From Hydrogenophaga sp. NFH-34 (GTDB lineage Bacteria > Pseudomonadota > Gammaproteobacteria > Burkholderiales > Burkholderiaceae_C), in assembly GCF_021401345.1 (NCBI RefSeq), contig NZ_JACBGE010000026.1, positions 1 to 64,000 of the forward strand: DNA of 64,000 bases. The letters are read 5' to 3'. The position numbers and the translations under genes were made by a program. The notes under the pieces were generated by a model that was not told the DNA's origin, did no database searches, and saw nothing but the letters and a program-made list of their open reading frames with translations. Positions 25,355 to 35,690 of this stretch are shown one piece after another (positions within the stretch are counted from its first letter, which is position 1; the number at the start of each line of letters is the position of its first letter).

Positions 25355-25359
25355 TTTGC

Positions 25360-25375
25360 AGGCACAGTATTTGCT
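25360..25375 (+). promoter_or_regulatory. Sigma-54 promoter for the urease operon
   Basis: AGGCACAGTATTTGCT matches TGGCAC-N5-TTGCT at all but the first base. Start is predicted near 25386, 38 bases before ureA. Confidence 0.7.
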
Positions 25376-25423
25376 GAATCGACAGCCTTTGGTCACCCGA
25401 CGCCCTTTTCCCCGCCGACCGCC

Positions 25424-25726
25424 ATGGAACTGACCCCTCGCGAAAAAGACAAGCTGCTGATCTTCACCGCCGCCCTGCTGGCCGAGCGCCGCCAGGCCCG
25501 CGGCCTCAAGCTCAACTACCCCGAAGCCATCGCGCTGATCACCGCCGCCGTGATGGAAGGCGCCCGCGACGGCAAGACCGTGGCCCAGCTCATGAGCGAG
25601 GGCCGCACCGTGCTGACGCGCGACGACGTGATGGAGGGCGTGCCCGAAATGATCCCGGACATCCAGGTCGAAGCCACCTTCCCCGACGGCACCAAGCTCG
25701 TCACTGTCCACACGCCGATCAGTTGA
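25424..25726 (+). CDS. ureA: Urease gamma subunit
   Basis: The 100-residue product is a full-length UreA ([50 protein letters not shown]). It packs with UreB and UreC in the cytoplasmic urease. It is the first gene of the plus-strand urease operon behind a sigma-54/NtrC-type promoter. It is followed by 125 bases containing a REP-like hairpin before hupE. Confidence 0.97.
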   Translation: MELTPREKDKLLIFTAALLAERRQARGLKLNYPEAIALITAAVMEGARDGKTVAQLMSEGRTVLTRDDVMEGVPEMIPDIQVEATFPDGTKLVTVHTPIS

Positions 25727-25767
25727 CCCCCCCGCGCCGGGCTTCGCCCGTCACCCCCCAAGGGGGC

Positions 25768-25804
25768 GATGCGAGTGGCCCGGCAAAGCCGGTTCCACCG
25801 CATC
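25768..25804. repeat. REP-like hairpin, copy 3
   Basis: GATGCG and CGCATC enclose GGCCCGGCAAAGCCGGTTCC, the reverse orientation of the copies at 17310 and 19112. It lies between ureA and hupE; a CCCCCCAAGGGGG hairpin precedes it. Confidence 0.85.
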
Positions 25805-25851
25805 CTTGACCCGGACACTTCGTGCCACCGCCTTCTCTGCCGAGGACCTTC

Positions 25852-26454
25852 ATGAAACACACAACACTCGTCAAAACCCTCCTATCCACCGCGCTCGGCA
25901 CCACCGCCCTCGCCGCCCAGGCCCACACCGGCCACGGCACCAGCAGCCTCATGGAAGGCCTGGTCCACCCCTTCGGCCCCGACCACCTGCTGGCCATGGT
26001 CGCCGTGGGCATCTGGTCCGTCTCGGCCCTGCCCGCGAACAAGTCCTGGCAGGGCCCGGCCACCTTCCTGCTGGCCCTGGTGGCCAGCGCCGTGCTGGGC
26101 ATGATGGGCCTGACCGTGCCCTACCTGGAACACGCCATCTCGCTGAGCGTGGTGATGTTCGGCGCCATGCTGATCCTGGCGGCCAGGCCCCTGCCACCCG
26201 CCCTGGGTCTGGGCCTGATCGCCTCAGCCGCGTCGCTGCACGGCCTGGCCCACGGTGCCGAAACGTCCGAGACCGGCTTTGCCGGCTACGCGCTCGGTTT
26301 CCTGCTGACCACGGCCGTGCTGCACATCGGCGGCGTGGGCATCGGCCTGGCGATCAAGCGCTGGCTGGGCCGGCGCAGCGGTCTGGCGCTGGGCAGCCTG
26401 GGCGCCGCGCTCAGCGCCGCCGGCGTCTACCTGTTCAGCCAGCTGGCCGCCTGA
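25852..26454 (+). CDS. HupE/UreJ family membrane protein
   Basis: The 200-residue protein has a signal peptide ([20 protein letters not shown], cleavage after AQA), then HTGHG and the HupE/UreJ signature [15 protein letters not shown] near residue 50, with about six membrane helices. HupE/UreJ proteins are thought to bring nickel into the cell for hydrogenase or urease. Its position between ureA and ureB is common in Comamonadaceae and supports a nickel role in urease maturation. The ATG at 25852 is favoured over a start 10 codons earlier because of the signal peptide. Confidence 0.9.
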   Translation: MKHTTLVKTLLSTALGTTALAAQAHTGHGTSSLMEGLVHPFGPDHLLAMVAVGIWSVSALPANKSWQGPATFLLALVASAVLGMMGLTVPYLEHAISLSVVMFGAMLILAARPLPPALGLGLIASAASLHGLAHGAETSETGFAGYALGFLLTTAVLHIGGVGIGLAIKRWLGRRSGLALGSLGAALSAAGVYLFSQLAA

Positions 26455-26464
26455 GGACATCCCC

Positions 26465-26770
26465 ATGATTCCCGGCGAACTCCTTGTTGACGACGGCGAC
26501 CATGCCCTCAACCCCGGCCGTGCCGGGCTGACACTGGTGGTGAAGAACACCGCAGACCGCCCGGTGCAGGTCGGCTCGCACTACCACTTTGCCGAGACCA
26601 ATGCTGCGCTGGCCTTCGACCGCGTCGCCGCGCAGGGCAAGCGGCTGAACATCGCCAGCGGCACCGCGGTGCGCTTCGAGCCCGGGCAACAGCGCACCGT
26701 CGAACTGGTGGACTTCGCGGGCGACCGCATCGTGTACGGCTTCCGTGGCCTGACGCAAGGCAAGCTCTGA
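26465..26770 (+). CDS. ureB: Urease beta subunit
   Basis: The 101-residue product is a complete UreB with the family blocks [27 protein letters not shown] and [17 protein letters not shown]. It forms the beta part of the (UreABC)3 enzyme. It lies 10 bases after hupE and 20 before ureC. Confidence 0.97.
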   Translation: MIPGELLVDDGDHALNPGRAGLTLVVKNTADRPVQVGSHYHFAETNAALAFDRVAAQGKRLNIASGTAVRFEPGQQRTVELVDFAGDRIVYGFRGLTQGKL

Positions 26771-26790
26771 TTCCCAAGGAAAGCCCTGAC

Positions 26791-28509
<1,719 letters not shown>

Positions 28510-28528
28510 TAGCAAAACAGGGACATCC

Positions 28529-29131
28529 ATGCAACAAGTCTCCAAGCTCATCCCTCAGGCTCAAGGCCTCGCGGCCGTGCTCGTGCGCCGCGCAGCCACG
28601 GTCACGCTGGACTGGGATGTGCGCCAGAAAAGCCGCTTCGACGCCGAATCGTCCGAGGGGCGCCGTGTCGGCGTGTTCCTGCCGCGCGGCACCGTGGTGC
28701 GCGGCGGCGACGTGCTGGTCACGCAGGACGGATCGCTGCTGCGCGTGGTCGCGGCGCCGCAACCGGTGCTGCGCATCACCGCCTGCACCGACCACCACCA
28801 CGGACACGATCACGACCCGGCGTTCGACCTCATGCGTGCGGCCTACCACCTGGGCAACCGCCATGTGCCCATCGAACTGCGGCCCGATCATCTGAAGATC
28901 GAGCCCGACCATGTGCTGGCCGACATGCTGCGCGCCATGCACCTGAACGTGGTCGAGGTGCGCGAGCCGTTCGAACCCGAAGGCGGCGCCTATGCCGCCG
29001 GGCATGGCGGCCACGCAGGCCACAGCCATGGGCATGACCACGGGCACGCGCACGACCACCACCATGGGCATGAGCACAGCCACGGACAGGGTCACGGCCC
29101 TGGGCATTCCCACGATCATGACCACGGCTGA
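28529..29131 (+). CDS. ureE: Urease nickel metallochaperone UreE
   Basis: The 200-residue protein has the UreE peptide-binding and metal-binding domains ([35 protein letters not shown]) and a long His-rich tail from about residue 165 to the end, with repeated HGHDHGH-type units. The tail should hold several nickel ions. The Asp/Gly/His repeat DNA overlaps the ureF start by 14 bases. It delivers nickel to the UreDFG-urease complex. Confidence 0.96.
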   Translation: MQQVSKLIPQAQGLAAVLVRRAATVTLDWDVRQKSRFDAESSEGRRVGVFLPRGTVVRGGDVLVTQDGSLLRVVAAPQPVLRITACTDHHHGHDHDPAFDLMRAAYHLGNRHVPIELRPDHLKIEPDHVLADMLRAMHLNVVEVREPFEPEGGAYAAGHGGHAGHSHGHDHGHAHDHHHGHEHSHGQGHGPGHSHDHDHG

Positions 29132-29843
29132 GTCCACCAGCGCCATCGCTCCCGTTCCCCCGCCCGCAGGGCTGCTGCACACCCTCTGGCTGGCCTCGCC
29201 GGCGCTGCCGGTGGGCGGGTTCTCGTATTCCGAGGGCCTCGAAGCGGCCATCGACGCGGGCCTGGTGACCGACGAGCACAGCGCGGCCCAATGGCTGGTC
29301 GACCAGCTCCACCTGGGCCAGGCACGCAGCGACCTGCCCGTCTTTGCCCAGGCTTTCGCCGCCTGGCAGGCGCACGATCTGGAGCGCATTCGCGCGCTCA
29401 ACGACTGGGTGCTGACCACGCGCGAAACGCAGGAGCTGCGCCTGCAGACCGAACAGATGGGCCGGTCGCTGCTGGAATGGGCCCGCTCGCTGGGCGCGCT
29501 GGGCCAGGGCATCACGGACAGCCTGCTGCAGGCCCGTCTGGCGCCGCCCACCTACCCGGTGGCCATGGCCTGCGCCGCCGCAGCCTCGGGCGCCCCCCTG
29601 CCCCAGAGCCTCACCGGCTTCGCCTTCGGCTGGGCAGAGAACATGGTCCAGGCGGCCATCAAGTCGGTCCCGCTCGGCCAGGGGGCCGGCCAACGCATGC
29701 TGGCCCGTCTGGTGGGCGAGATCCCGGCTGCCGTCGAGCACGCCATCGCCCTGCCCGACGAACAACGCCAGGCCTTCACCCCCATGCTGGCCGTCCTCTC
29801 GGCCCGCCACGAAACCCAATACTCCCGACTGTTCCGGTCCTGA
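29118..29843 (+). CDS. ureF: Urease accessory protein UreF
   Basis: UreF activates the UreG GTPase cycle on the UreD-urease complex. The product is 241 residues from ATG 29118 and shows [42 protein letters not shown] and [21 protein letters not shown]. Earlier in-frame ATG codons fall in the His-rich ureE tail and give a threonine-rich low-complexity stretch, so they were rejected. It overlaps ureE and precedes ureG by 6 bases. Confidence 0.95.
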   Translation: MTTAESTSAIAPVPPPAGLLHTLWLASPALPVGGFSYSEGLEAAIDAGLVTDEHSAAQWLVDQLHLGQARSDLPVFAQAFAAWQAHDLERIRALNDWVLTTRETQELRLQTEQMGRSLLEWARSLGALGQGITDSLLQARLAPPTYPVAMACAAAASGAPLPQSLTGFAFGWAENMVQAAIKSVPLGQGAGQRMLARLVGEIPAAVEHAIALPDEQRQAFTPMLAVLSARHETQYSRLFRS

Positions 29844-29849
29844 CCTGCC

Positions 29850-30524
29850 ATGAACGCGCTGCACCACATCCCGAACCGCACCAAGAACCTGCCCCCCCTG
29901 CGCGTGGGCATCGGCGGCCCCGTCGGCTCCGGCAAGACCACCCTGCTCGAAGTGCTGTGCAAGACCATGCGCGAGCGCTACGACCTGGTCGCCATCACCA
30001 ACGACATCTACACCAAGGAAGACCAGCGCCTGCTCACCGTGAGCGGCGCGCTGCCAGCCGAACGCATCATGGGCGTGGAAACCGGCGGCTGCCCGCACAC
30101 CGCCATCCGCGAGGACTGCTCGATCAATCTCGAAGCCATCGACCGCATGCTGGGCGACTTCCCCGATGCCGACATCGTCTTCGTCGAAAGCGGGGGCGAC
30201 AACCTCGCCGCCACCTTCAGCCCGGAGTTGAGCGACCTCACCATCTACGTGATCGACGTCGCGGCCGGCGAAAAGATTCCGCGCAAAGGCGGCCCCGGCA
30301 TCACCAAGAGCGATCTGTTCGTCATCAACAAGACCGACCTGGCCCCGCACGTCGGCGCCAATCTGGACGTGATGAAACAGGACACGGCGCGCATGCGCCC
30401 GGACACCGAGCGCCGCCCCTGGGTGATGACCAACCTCAAGACCCTGGCCGGCGTCGACGAGGTGGTGCGCTTCATCGAAAAGCGCGGCATGCTCACCGCC
30501 GCCCCGCAGAACGCGTCAAGCTAG
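29850..30524 (+). CDS. ureG: Urease accessory GTPase UreG
   Basis: The 224-residue SIMIBI GTPase supplies energy for nickel insertion. It has the P-loop GPVGSGKTT at 23-31, [28 protein letters not shown] with the CPH nickel motif, [17 protein letters not shown] and NKTDLA. It is the last gene of the urease operon; tRNA-Ser follows 25 bases after its stop. Confidence 0.97.
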   Translation: MNALHHIPNRTKNLPPLRVGIGGPVGSGKTTLLEVLCKTMRERYDLVAITNDIYTKEDQRLLTVSGALPAERIMGVETGGCPHTAIREDCSINLEAIDRMLGDFPDADIVFVESGGDNLAATFSPELSDLTIYVIDVAAGEKIPRKGGPGITKSDLFVINKTDLAPHVGANLDVMKQDTARMRPDTERRPWVMTNLKTLAGVDEVVRFIEKRGMLTAAPQNASS

Positions 30525-30549
30525 AATCCCCGCTCGACAGATGCGCTCA

Positions 30550-30637
30550 GGAAGGGTGGCAGAGTGGTCGATTGCACCGGTCTTGAAAACCGGCGACGGG
30601 CAACCGTCCGTGGGTTCGAATCCCACCCCTTCCGCCA
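30550..30637 (+). tRNA. tRNA-Ser (anticodon UGA)
   Basis: GGAAGGG pairs with CCCTTCC to close the acceptor stem, with encoded CCA at 30635-30637. The anticodon stem CCGGT/ACCGG holds loop CTTGAAA (anticodon TGA). A long variable arm (CGACGGGCAACCGTCCG) and T-arm GGGTTCGAATCCC identify a class II serine tRNA. Confidence 0.97.
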
Positions 30638-30652
30638 GAACAGCAGGAAACC

Positions 30653-30675
30653 AGCGGCCTCCAGGCCGCTTTTTC
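30653..30675 (+). terminator. Intrinsic terminator after tRNA-Ser
   Basis: AGCGGCC and GGCCGCT pair around TCCA and are followed by a T run. Confidence 0.85.
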
Positions 30676-30789
30676 GTTTCTGCCCGCCGTCCCTCCCGCC
30701 CCAAAATATCGATGGCCTGAAGGCCCCCAGGGCGGCAACCACCGTTCCCTGAGCCGGTGCAGCGCCATCGACCCCGTCCCTGATCATGT

Positions 30790-31953
30790 TCATTGGGCCG
30801 GCCTCGCCACGAGCGCATCGGGCGGTGCAGGCCGCTCGGGTGACACGACCATTTGACGCTTGCCGGAAAACCGGCGCATGAGCGGGCGCTCCACCGCGTG
30901 ATAGCTCACCGAGGCCAGCAACAGCGTCACGACCGTGGTCAACAGCAGGCCACCCACGCTGGCCAGCGGTGTGGTCCACATGTCGGGCCACAGCTTGGCG
31001 GTGACGGTCTGCACAGGCAGGTGCCACAGGTAGATGCCGTAGCTGATGTCCCCCAGCCAGACCATGGGCCGCGAGGCCAGCCAGCCCGTGCCGCGCATGG
31101 GCGCCAGCAGGGTCCAGAGAATGGCCGCGATGATCAGGGCCATCACCATCCGCCAGACCAGCGGCGACCAGTGCCCCCGGGGAATCGCACTGTGAAAATG
31201 GTTCAGTCCCCACAGCATCGCGAGGTAGACCAGCACCAGCACCGCCAGGAGCATCTGCCGCTGCCGTTCGGGCCACGGCTTTGCCAGCAAGTGCAGCGAA
31301 ACGCCGGCAATGAAGGCCACTTGCAAACCCGCCAGGAATGGAAACACATACCGCAGGAACTGGTACAGATACTCCACATGCGGCACCAAGGCGCGCCCGA
31401 ACTGGCCCAGCAGTTGGGCCCCCACCACCAAGGCCAGCAACAGCAGGATGTGGGTGCGGCGCAGCAGCATCAGCAACCAGGGCAGCAGCAGGTAGAACGA
31501 GAACTCGACCACCAGCGTCCAATACACCCCGTTCAGACTGCGGTATCCCCACGGCAAGGGGCGAAGCCACAGGACGGCGTTGCCGAAAACCTGGGCCCAG
31601 TCGATACTGGCCATGAGCCCGAGGGCATACAGCAGGGGAACCAGGGTCAGCAACTGCAGCCACAGCGCCGGGAAAATGCGCACGCTCCGGCGCCACCAGA
31701 AGCGCAACACTTCGCCCGGGCTCAGGGACTTTGCCCACAAAGTGCCAGCGAGCACGAAACCCGACAGCACAAAGAACCAGTCCACACCGATCCAGCCCGT
31801 GCGAACGAGAAACGAAAGATCCCAGCGGGCGCCGAACACCGGCACATCACTCAGGAACTGGACCAGGCCCGGAAATGGACTGGCCGAATGAAACAGCAGC
31901 ACCAGGATGGCGGCAATGCCCCTGACGCCATGCAACGCGAAATTGAATGCCAT
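30790..31953 (-). CDS. Membrane acyltransferase, family 3 (OafA/NodX type)
   Basis: The 387-residue protein has about ten membrane helices and the family start NFALHGVRGIAAILVLLFH, including the catalytic-type histidine in the first helix, then GVDWFFVLSGFVLAG near residue 55, RRSVRIFPALW near 88 and GDISYGIYLWHLPVQ near 305. Such enzymes transfer acetyl or other acyl groups to sugars of lipopolysaccharide, capsule or exported glycans. It is monocistronic and faces tRNA-Ser. The acceptor is not known. Confidence 0.88.
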   Translation of the reverse strand: MAFNFALHGVRGIAAILVLLFHSASPFPGLVQFLSDVPVFGARWDLSFLVRTGWIGVDWFFVLSGFVLAGTLWAKSLSPGEVLRFWWRRSVRIFPALWLQLLTLVPLLYALGLMASIDWAQVFGNAVLWLRPLPWGYRSLNGVYWTLVVEFSFYLLLPWLLMLLRRTHILLLLALVVGAQLLGQFGRALVPHVEYLYQFLRYVFPFLAGLQVAFIAGVSLHLLAKPWPERQRQMLLAVLVLVYLAMLWGLNHFHSAIPRGHWSPLVWRMVMALIIAAILWTLLAPMRGTGWLASRPMVWLGDISYGIYLWHLPVQTVTAKLWPDMWTTPLASVGGLLLTTVVTLLLASVSYHAVERPLMRRFSGKRQMVVSPERPAPPDALVARPAQ

Positions 31954-32292
31954 ACCACGCGGGCATCACCACTGCATCGGCCTGCCCTGATTGCTTATGA
32001 ATATAAGAAATCGCGCAATCTAACACGCCGAATGGCTTCAAACGGGAAAGAGGAATCCCAGGCAAGCCCCGTGTGCGACAGCCTGCCGCTGGCGACTGAT
32101 AACTTACCTACCGCAGGCCATCTGCCAAGCTGTCGCATGGACTCCACCACCCTCGCCCGGCTTCAGGTCGGGAGCACCCCATCATCACTGCCACGGCAAA
32201 CAATCCATGAAACGGCCTGTGCCAACACATCATTTGCTGGAGCCGTTTCAAGAAACGCCTCTCTGGGCCGATGCAAGCTGTTCAAATCAAGG
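31954..32292. other. 339-base gap without a recognised gene
   Basis: No convincing coding frame, RNA or strong hairpin was seen. An AT-rich patch at 31990-32025 may hold the acyltransferase promoter. The gap borders the lower-GC toxin island. Confidence 0.6.
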
Positions 32293-32628
32293 TTAGACAG
32301 CAGGCCAGGTAAGCACGCGTGATGGCTCAGAAGGCGTGGCAGCCAGTTGGTGAACGACTTGACCTGAAAACACCTGCGTGCGCAGTTCTTCCATCAGCTT
32401 CGGCACACCCCCAAAAGGCGCCACCACATCAATCAGCCAGACCTCACTGCCGCTCTTCCAGTCATTGAAGGAAAGCTGGTGCGGTACCTGACGGTAGCGT
32501 TGGCCCACCGCATCCGACATCTTTGCCCAGGATACATAGGCCAGCGGCGCATCACCTCGCATGTAGAGCTTGGCCTGTTCCAGCATCAGCGCAGGAACGA
32601 CTCGCCACTCCAGCTCCGGGGTTGAGTG
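32293..32628 (-). pseudogene. 5'-truncated HlyC-type toxin lysine acyltransferase
   Basis: About 112 codons match the C-terminal two-thirds of HlyC-type acyltransferases, which use acyl-ACP to fatty-acylate lysines of RTX toxins: TPELEWRVVPALMLEQAKLY, APLAYVSWAKMSDAVGQRY and DWKSGSEVWLIDVVAPFGG. The upstream quarter that normally carries the catalytic histidine is missing. The homology begins right after a TGA at 32629-32631, inside the 3' end of the neighbouring gene in another frame. A 97-codon frame from ATG 32586 could still be translated but would lack the active site. It looks like a remnant left by a deletion. Confidence 0.7.
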
Positions 32629-33841
32629 TCACCGTGTGAGCACTGGTGTCGTTGACAAAGGCGCTGGAAGCCGGTCGAGGAGGCGCAGCATCGCTCGGCA
32701 GCCCATCGGCGCCCACTCCTGCACCAGACGGACTACGCACTTGCTCCATTTCTCCGGTGGCGCGGTTGAGCGCCCAGGCCGAGCCGCCCTGCGTATCTGC
32801 CACCGCCACCAACTTGCCATCTTCGTACACATGCTCGGCCACCACCTCGCCAGTGCGACGGTCCACCGTTTGAACGATACGTGTGACGCTGCCCGAGCCG
32901 TTGGTGATCTCCACGGTATTGGTCGCTACCGTCGAGCTGGTGGTCATCTGCCATAACTGCGTGGCGTTGGGCGCGATCGGGTTGGCCGTGCCCCAGGGCT
33001 GGCCGTCCGGCCCCAGGCTGTTGGCGTAGTCGGCTTCGCTGCGGTTGAACATCTCCCGCAACTCAGTCCGATGCTGTTCGGCCACCTGGGCGTTGTGCTG
33101 CTCCACCTGCGGGCCATAACCGGCCGCCTCCAGGTAATTCCCCGTCAACTCCGCCACCTTGGCGCCGCTGACCACTTCTATATAGCGATTGGGCAGCGTC
33201 GGGTTGTCGTTGATGGCAAACCATGTGTATTTACCTCCTACGTTAACCAGGGCGTACTGATCTCCGGAGGCCGTGGTAACTGTCGACTGCAGGTTCAAAT
33301 CACTAGGCAAAATCTCTGGTGGGCCGATTTTGTCGGGAGTCGCTCCTCCGGTCAGGACGGCGGCAATGTCGCCTGCAGTATCCCCTCCCAAGACAGATCC
33401 AACCATCGCGCCAATAATCGCAAATCCACCAGAAACGTAAGGCCCCAGAAAAACCGATGCACCGCCCAGAATCTGGGCACCTGCATAAGCACCGCCAGCC
33501 CCACCTGCAACAGTAGCGCCCGCCACGGCAGCTTCTGCACCATCGCCTTGCACCACATGCTGTCCAACGCTGTAGATGTCATCAGCAACGCCGATGACTT
33601 TGGTGCCATAGATGATGTACCGGCCCGTAGTGGAAGGAATCTGTCCGCCCGCTTCCTCTGCTCCCGCCAACGCTCCTGACGCCAAGTCATTCAGCGGACT
33701 GGATGTTTCACTACGGGGACGAGGAGTGGCCATTACCCAAATAGCCGTGTTTGTCTCGAAGCTGCCTATGCTTGCCACCGTCAAGGCGGCGCCATCACCA
33801 TAGACGAATACATTTCCTGTCTGGACAGTGGGATTCGGCAT
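32552..33841 (-). CDS. Glycine-rich putative toxin/effector protein
   Basis: I do not recognise this 429-residue protein. Residues 95-170 are Gly/Ala-rich and hydrophobic (AVAGATVAGGAGGAYAGAQI, VSGGFAIIGAMVGSVLGGD), like membrane-inserting segments of secreted toxins. The rest is polar, with TGEVVAEHVYEDGKLVAVAD. The ATG at 33841 replaces a GTG four codons earlier. Its last 25 codons or so run over the HlyC-like remnant in a different frame, so the natural C-terminus is probably lost. It is the last large gene of the island operon. Confidence 0.6.
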   Translation of the reverse strand: MPNPTVQTGNVFVYGDGAALTVASIGSFETNTAIWVMATPRPRSETSSPLNDLASGALAGAEEAGGQIPSTTGRYIIYGTKVIGVADDIYSVGQHVVQGDGAEAAVAGATVAGGAGGAYAGAQILGGASVFLGPYVSGGFAIIGAMVGSVLGGDTAGDIAAVLTGGATPDKIGPPEILPSDLNLQSTVTTASGDQYALVNVGGKYTWFAINDNPTLPNRYIEVVSGAKVAELTGNYLEAAGYGPQVEQHNAQVAEQHRTELREMFNRSEADYANSLGPDGQPWGTANPIAPNATQLWQMTTSSTVATNTVEITNGSGSVTRIVQTVDRRTGEVVAEHVYEDGKLVAVADTQGGSAWALNRATGEMEQVRSPSGAGVGADGLPSDAAPPRPASSAFVNDTSAHTVTLNPGAGVASRSCADAGTGQALHAR

Positions 33842-33861
33842 CTTGTTACCCACTGGAAAAT

Positions 33862-34449
33862 TTAGGCATTCTTACGGATTTCTTGCTCATGGATGTTTTT
33901 TGGAATGTAGCCACTCAACCAGCCGTAGGAAATAGCTGACACCCCTCCAATCACACCGACTGGAGAAGCAACAAACAGAAGATTCCCCATGAAAGATCGA
34001 CCCCAAATAGAATTCAAAATCCTGCACACCATTTTAGAATCGATATCCAACAATCCATAGCCCCACAAAGACAAAGCAAAAATAAAAATACCAAACAAAA
34101 TCGGGAGAATCGTCTTATTCAAAGGTGCCGACCACACTGGATAGCCTCTCTTTCGCTCACTCCAAACAACAAGCGCAGACATCACAAACAAGAATGGGCT
34201 CAATCCCCATAACAATGAAAAATAAAATCTATTGATATCAGACTTGATACCCAATGACGTAACTCTATCAATTTGCGGAACAATGGAGGCCATGAAATCA
34301 CTGAATTCCCGCGCCCAAGCATTGGCCGTGAGAATATCCGATGGAATGAACATCCCAATGAGCACCGTCAACACAAAGTAGATGATCAGCGCCATGCCTG
34401 TGGGCGTGCTGTACATCGCCTTGTAATCTTGTGCGGTCAATCGCTTCAT
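33862..34449 (-). CDS. Four-helix membrane protein, possible immunity protein
   Basis: The 195-residue protein has four hydrophobic helices (ALIIYFVLTVLIGMFI, SPFLFVMSALVVW, ILPILFGIFIFALSLWGYGL, LLFVASPVGVIGGVSAISYG). GAGG before the ATG at 34449 supports the start. Base composition is clearly more AT-rich than the flanks, a sign of transfer. It sits between two putative effector genes 9 and 20 bases away; a membrane protein in such a place may protect against a membrane-active toxin, but this is inference only. Confidence 0.6.
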   Translation of the reverse strand: MKRLTAQDYKAMYSTPTGMALIIYFVLTVLIGMFIPSDILTANAWAREFSDFMASIVPQIDRVTSLGIKSDINRFYFSLLWGLSPFLFVMSALVVWSERKRGYPVWSAPLNKTILPILFGIFIFALSLWGYGLLDIDSKMVCRILNSIWGRSFMGNLLFVASPVGVIGGVSAISYGWLSGYIPKNIHEQEIRKNA

Positions 34450-34457
34450 TTCAAACC

Positions 34458-35690
34458 TCACATCGTCCAAGCAGAAGCTCCGGAGTCCACACAACTCGAC
34501 GCTAGTGCCGTCAACTGCCCATCGGCGAACAAACTGCCCTGCCCCAGGCTGGCCACCATACCCGCCGTGACCTCCTGCACAGCGCCCGGCAGTTGCGCCT
34601 GCAAGGGCACGAACACGATCGGGTCCTTGCCCATCGGAATGCGCGGGCCATTGGCACTGGCATTGGCCCCCGTGGTTGCTTCGCGCTGGAGCACGCCACC
34701 GACCACCTGCCCGTACATCACAGCCAGCCACCTGAGCGCCAGTTGCCCATCACTGTCTTCGACGCTGAAGCCGCCCAGGCCGAAGTAGTAGCCCACCCGG
34801 GGCAGGCCGTTGACCGAGGCTGCCCCAACCGTGCCCGCCCATTCACCAAAGCTTTGGCCCGAACTTGCGCTGCCTCCCGGCCCATACCCGTTGATGAGCC
34901 CGCCATCGGTCATCGTGCCGTTGCCTCCGTCAGCGATCTCCGCAATGGGGATGCCAGGCGTGGGTACTTGGCCGATGTCGGGCAGTACACCCCACTGAGG
35001 GTTAGCAACCAGCGGATCGAGCGCCGAAGCCTGCAGTTGAGCATCAACCCCATCCACAAACGGCACCCAATCGTTACCCATCATCGATTGAGTAACTTCG
35101 GCGGCTTGTTCACTGCTCCAAAGGGCTTGCACCTGGGGATCGTCGAAGGCACCGAGCAGGGCAATTTCGGCCAGCCTTTCGGGATCGACCAACACAGCGA
35201 CAAATTCGCCCCCCAGCGGGTCAATGCCTTCGATCACTTCCCCAAGAAGATAGAGTTCCCGAGGGCTTTGGCCCTTGGGGTAGACCATGCGGCACATCTG
35301 CGCTGCCGGATCCGCCACATCCAGCGCCTTGCCCACACTTTCGCTCCAAAACACGTCCGCATGACCGCCGACAGGGGCAGAAAGAATCTTCCCGGCCTTG
35401 TCGTTCACGAGCGCGCTGAGCGCAGACTGGCAGATGGCGTAGTTCTCCTCCGATGTGAACGGCCCTTGCAACAAAGCATCCTTGACGCCCGAGGCAAACC
35501 CCTGGATGCCGTCGATGGCTTGACCCAGCAGACCTCCAGCGGTGTCGTTCCACTCGACGCGGCCATCGGGGTAATACGTCTTGGGGCCGATGTCCACCTT
35601 GCTCAGCAAGAGCAGTTGCGCATCGTTCTGGGTCTTGAAACTGGTGAACTCGCCAGCCAAGCTATACATGTTGTCTCGGGTCGTCTCCAA
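34458..35690 (-). CDS. Unrecognised island protein, 3' part of a frameshifted gene
   Basis: This 410-codon frame (TTG at 35690) has no independent start signal. It continues, in another frame, the coiled-coil segment encoded at 35603-35980; five A instead of four at 35722-35725 would join them into about 508 residues. The product is rich in Gly and acidic residues and ends with GPRIPMGKDPIVFVPLQAQL. That end is repeated in a fragment at 40156-40347. Function unknown; placement next to a DUF2235-type lipase suggests an effector or adaptor. Confidence 0.55.
   Translation of the reverse strand: METTRDNMYSLAGEFTSFKTQNDAQLLLLSKVDIGPKTYYPDGRVEWNDTAGGLLGQAIDGIQGFASGVKDALLQGPFTSEENYAICQSALSALVNDKAGKILSAPVGGHADVFWSESVGKALDVADPAAQMCRMVYPKGQSPRELYLLGEVIEGIDPLGGEFVAVLVDPERLAEIALLGAFDDPQVQALWSSEQAAEVTQSMMGNDWVPFVDGVDAQLQASALDPLVANPQWGVLPDIGQVPTPGIPIAEIADGGNGTMTDGGLINGYGPGGSASSGQSFGEWAGTVGAASVNGLPRVGYYFGLGGFSVEDSDGQLALRWLAVMYGQVVGGVLQREATTGANASANGPRIPMGKDPIVFVPLQAQLPGAVQEVTAGMVASLGQGSLFADGQLTALASSCVDSGASAWTM

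Noticed and set aside
25285-25365. Longer start (GTG 25365) for the NCS1-kinase
   Set aside because: It would place the N-terminus across the sigma-54 promoter and the NtrC-type site and has no ribosome site.
21439-25377. 1312-codon open frame on the plus strand opposite the NCS1-kinase gene
   Set aside because: It mirrors the GC-rich third-codon pattern of the kinase gene, has low-complexity His/Arg/Gln-rich translation and no domain.
28990-29110. Tandem repeat or CRISPR-like array at the end of ureE
   Set aside because: The repeats are codons for the His/Gly/Asp-rich nickel-binding tail of UreE.
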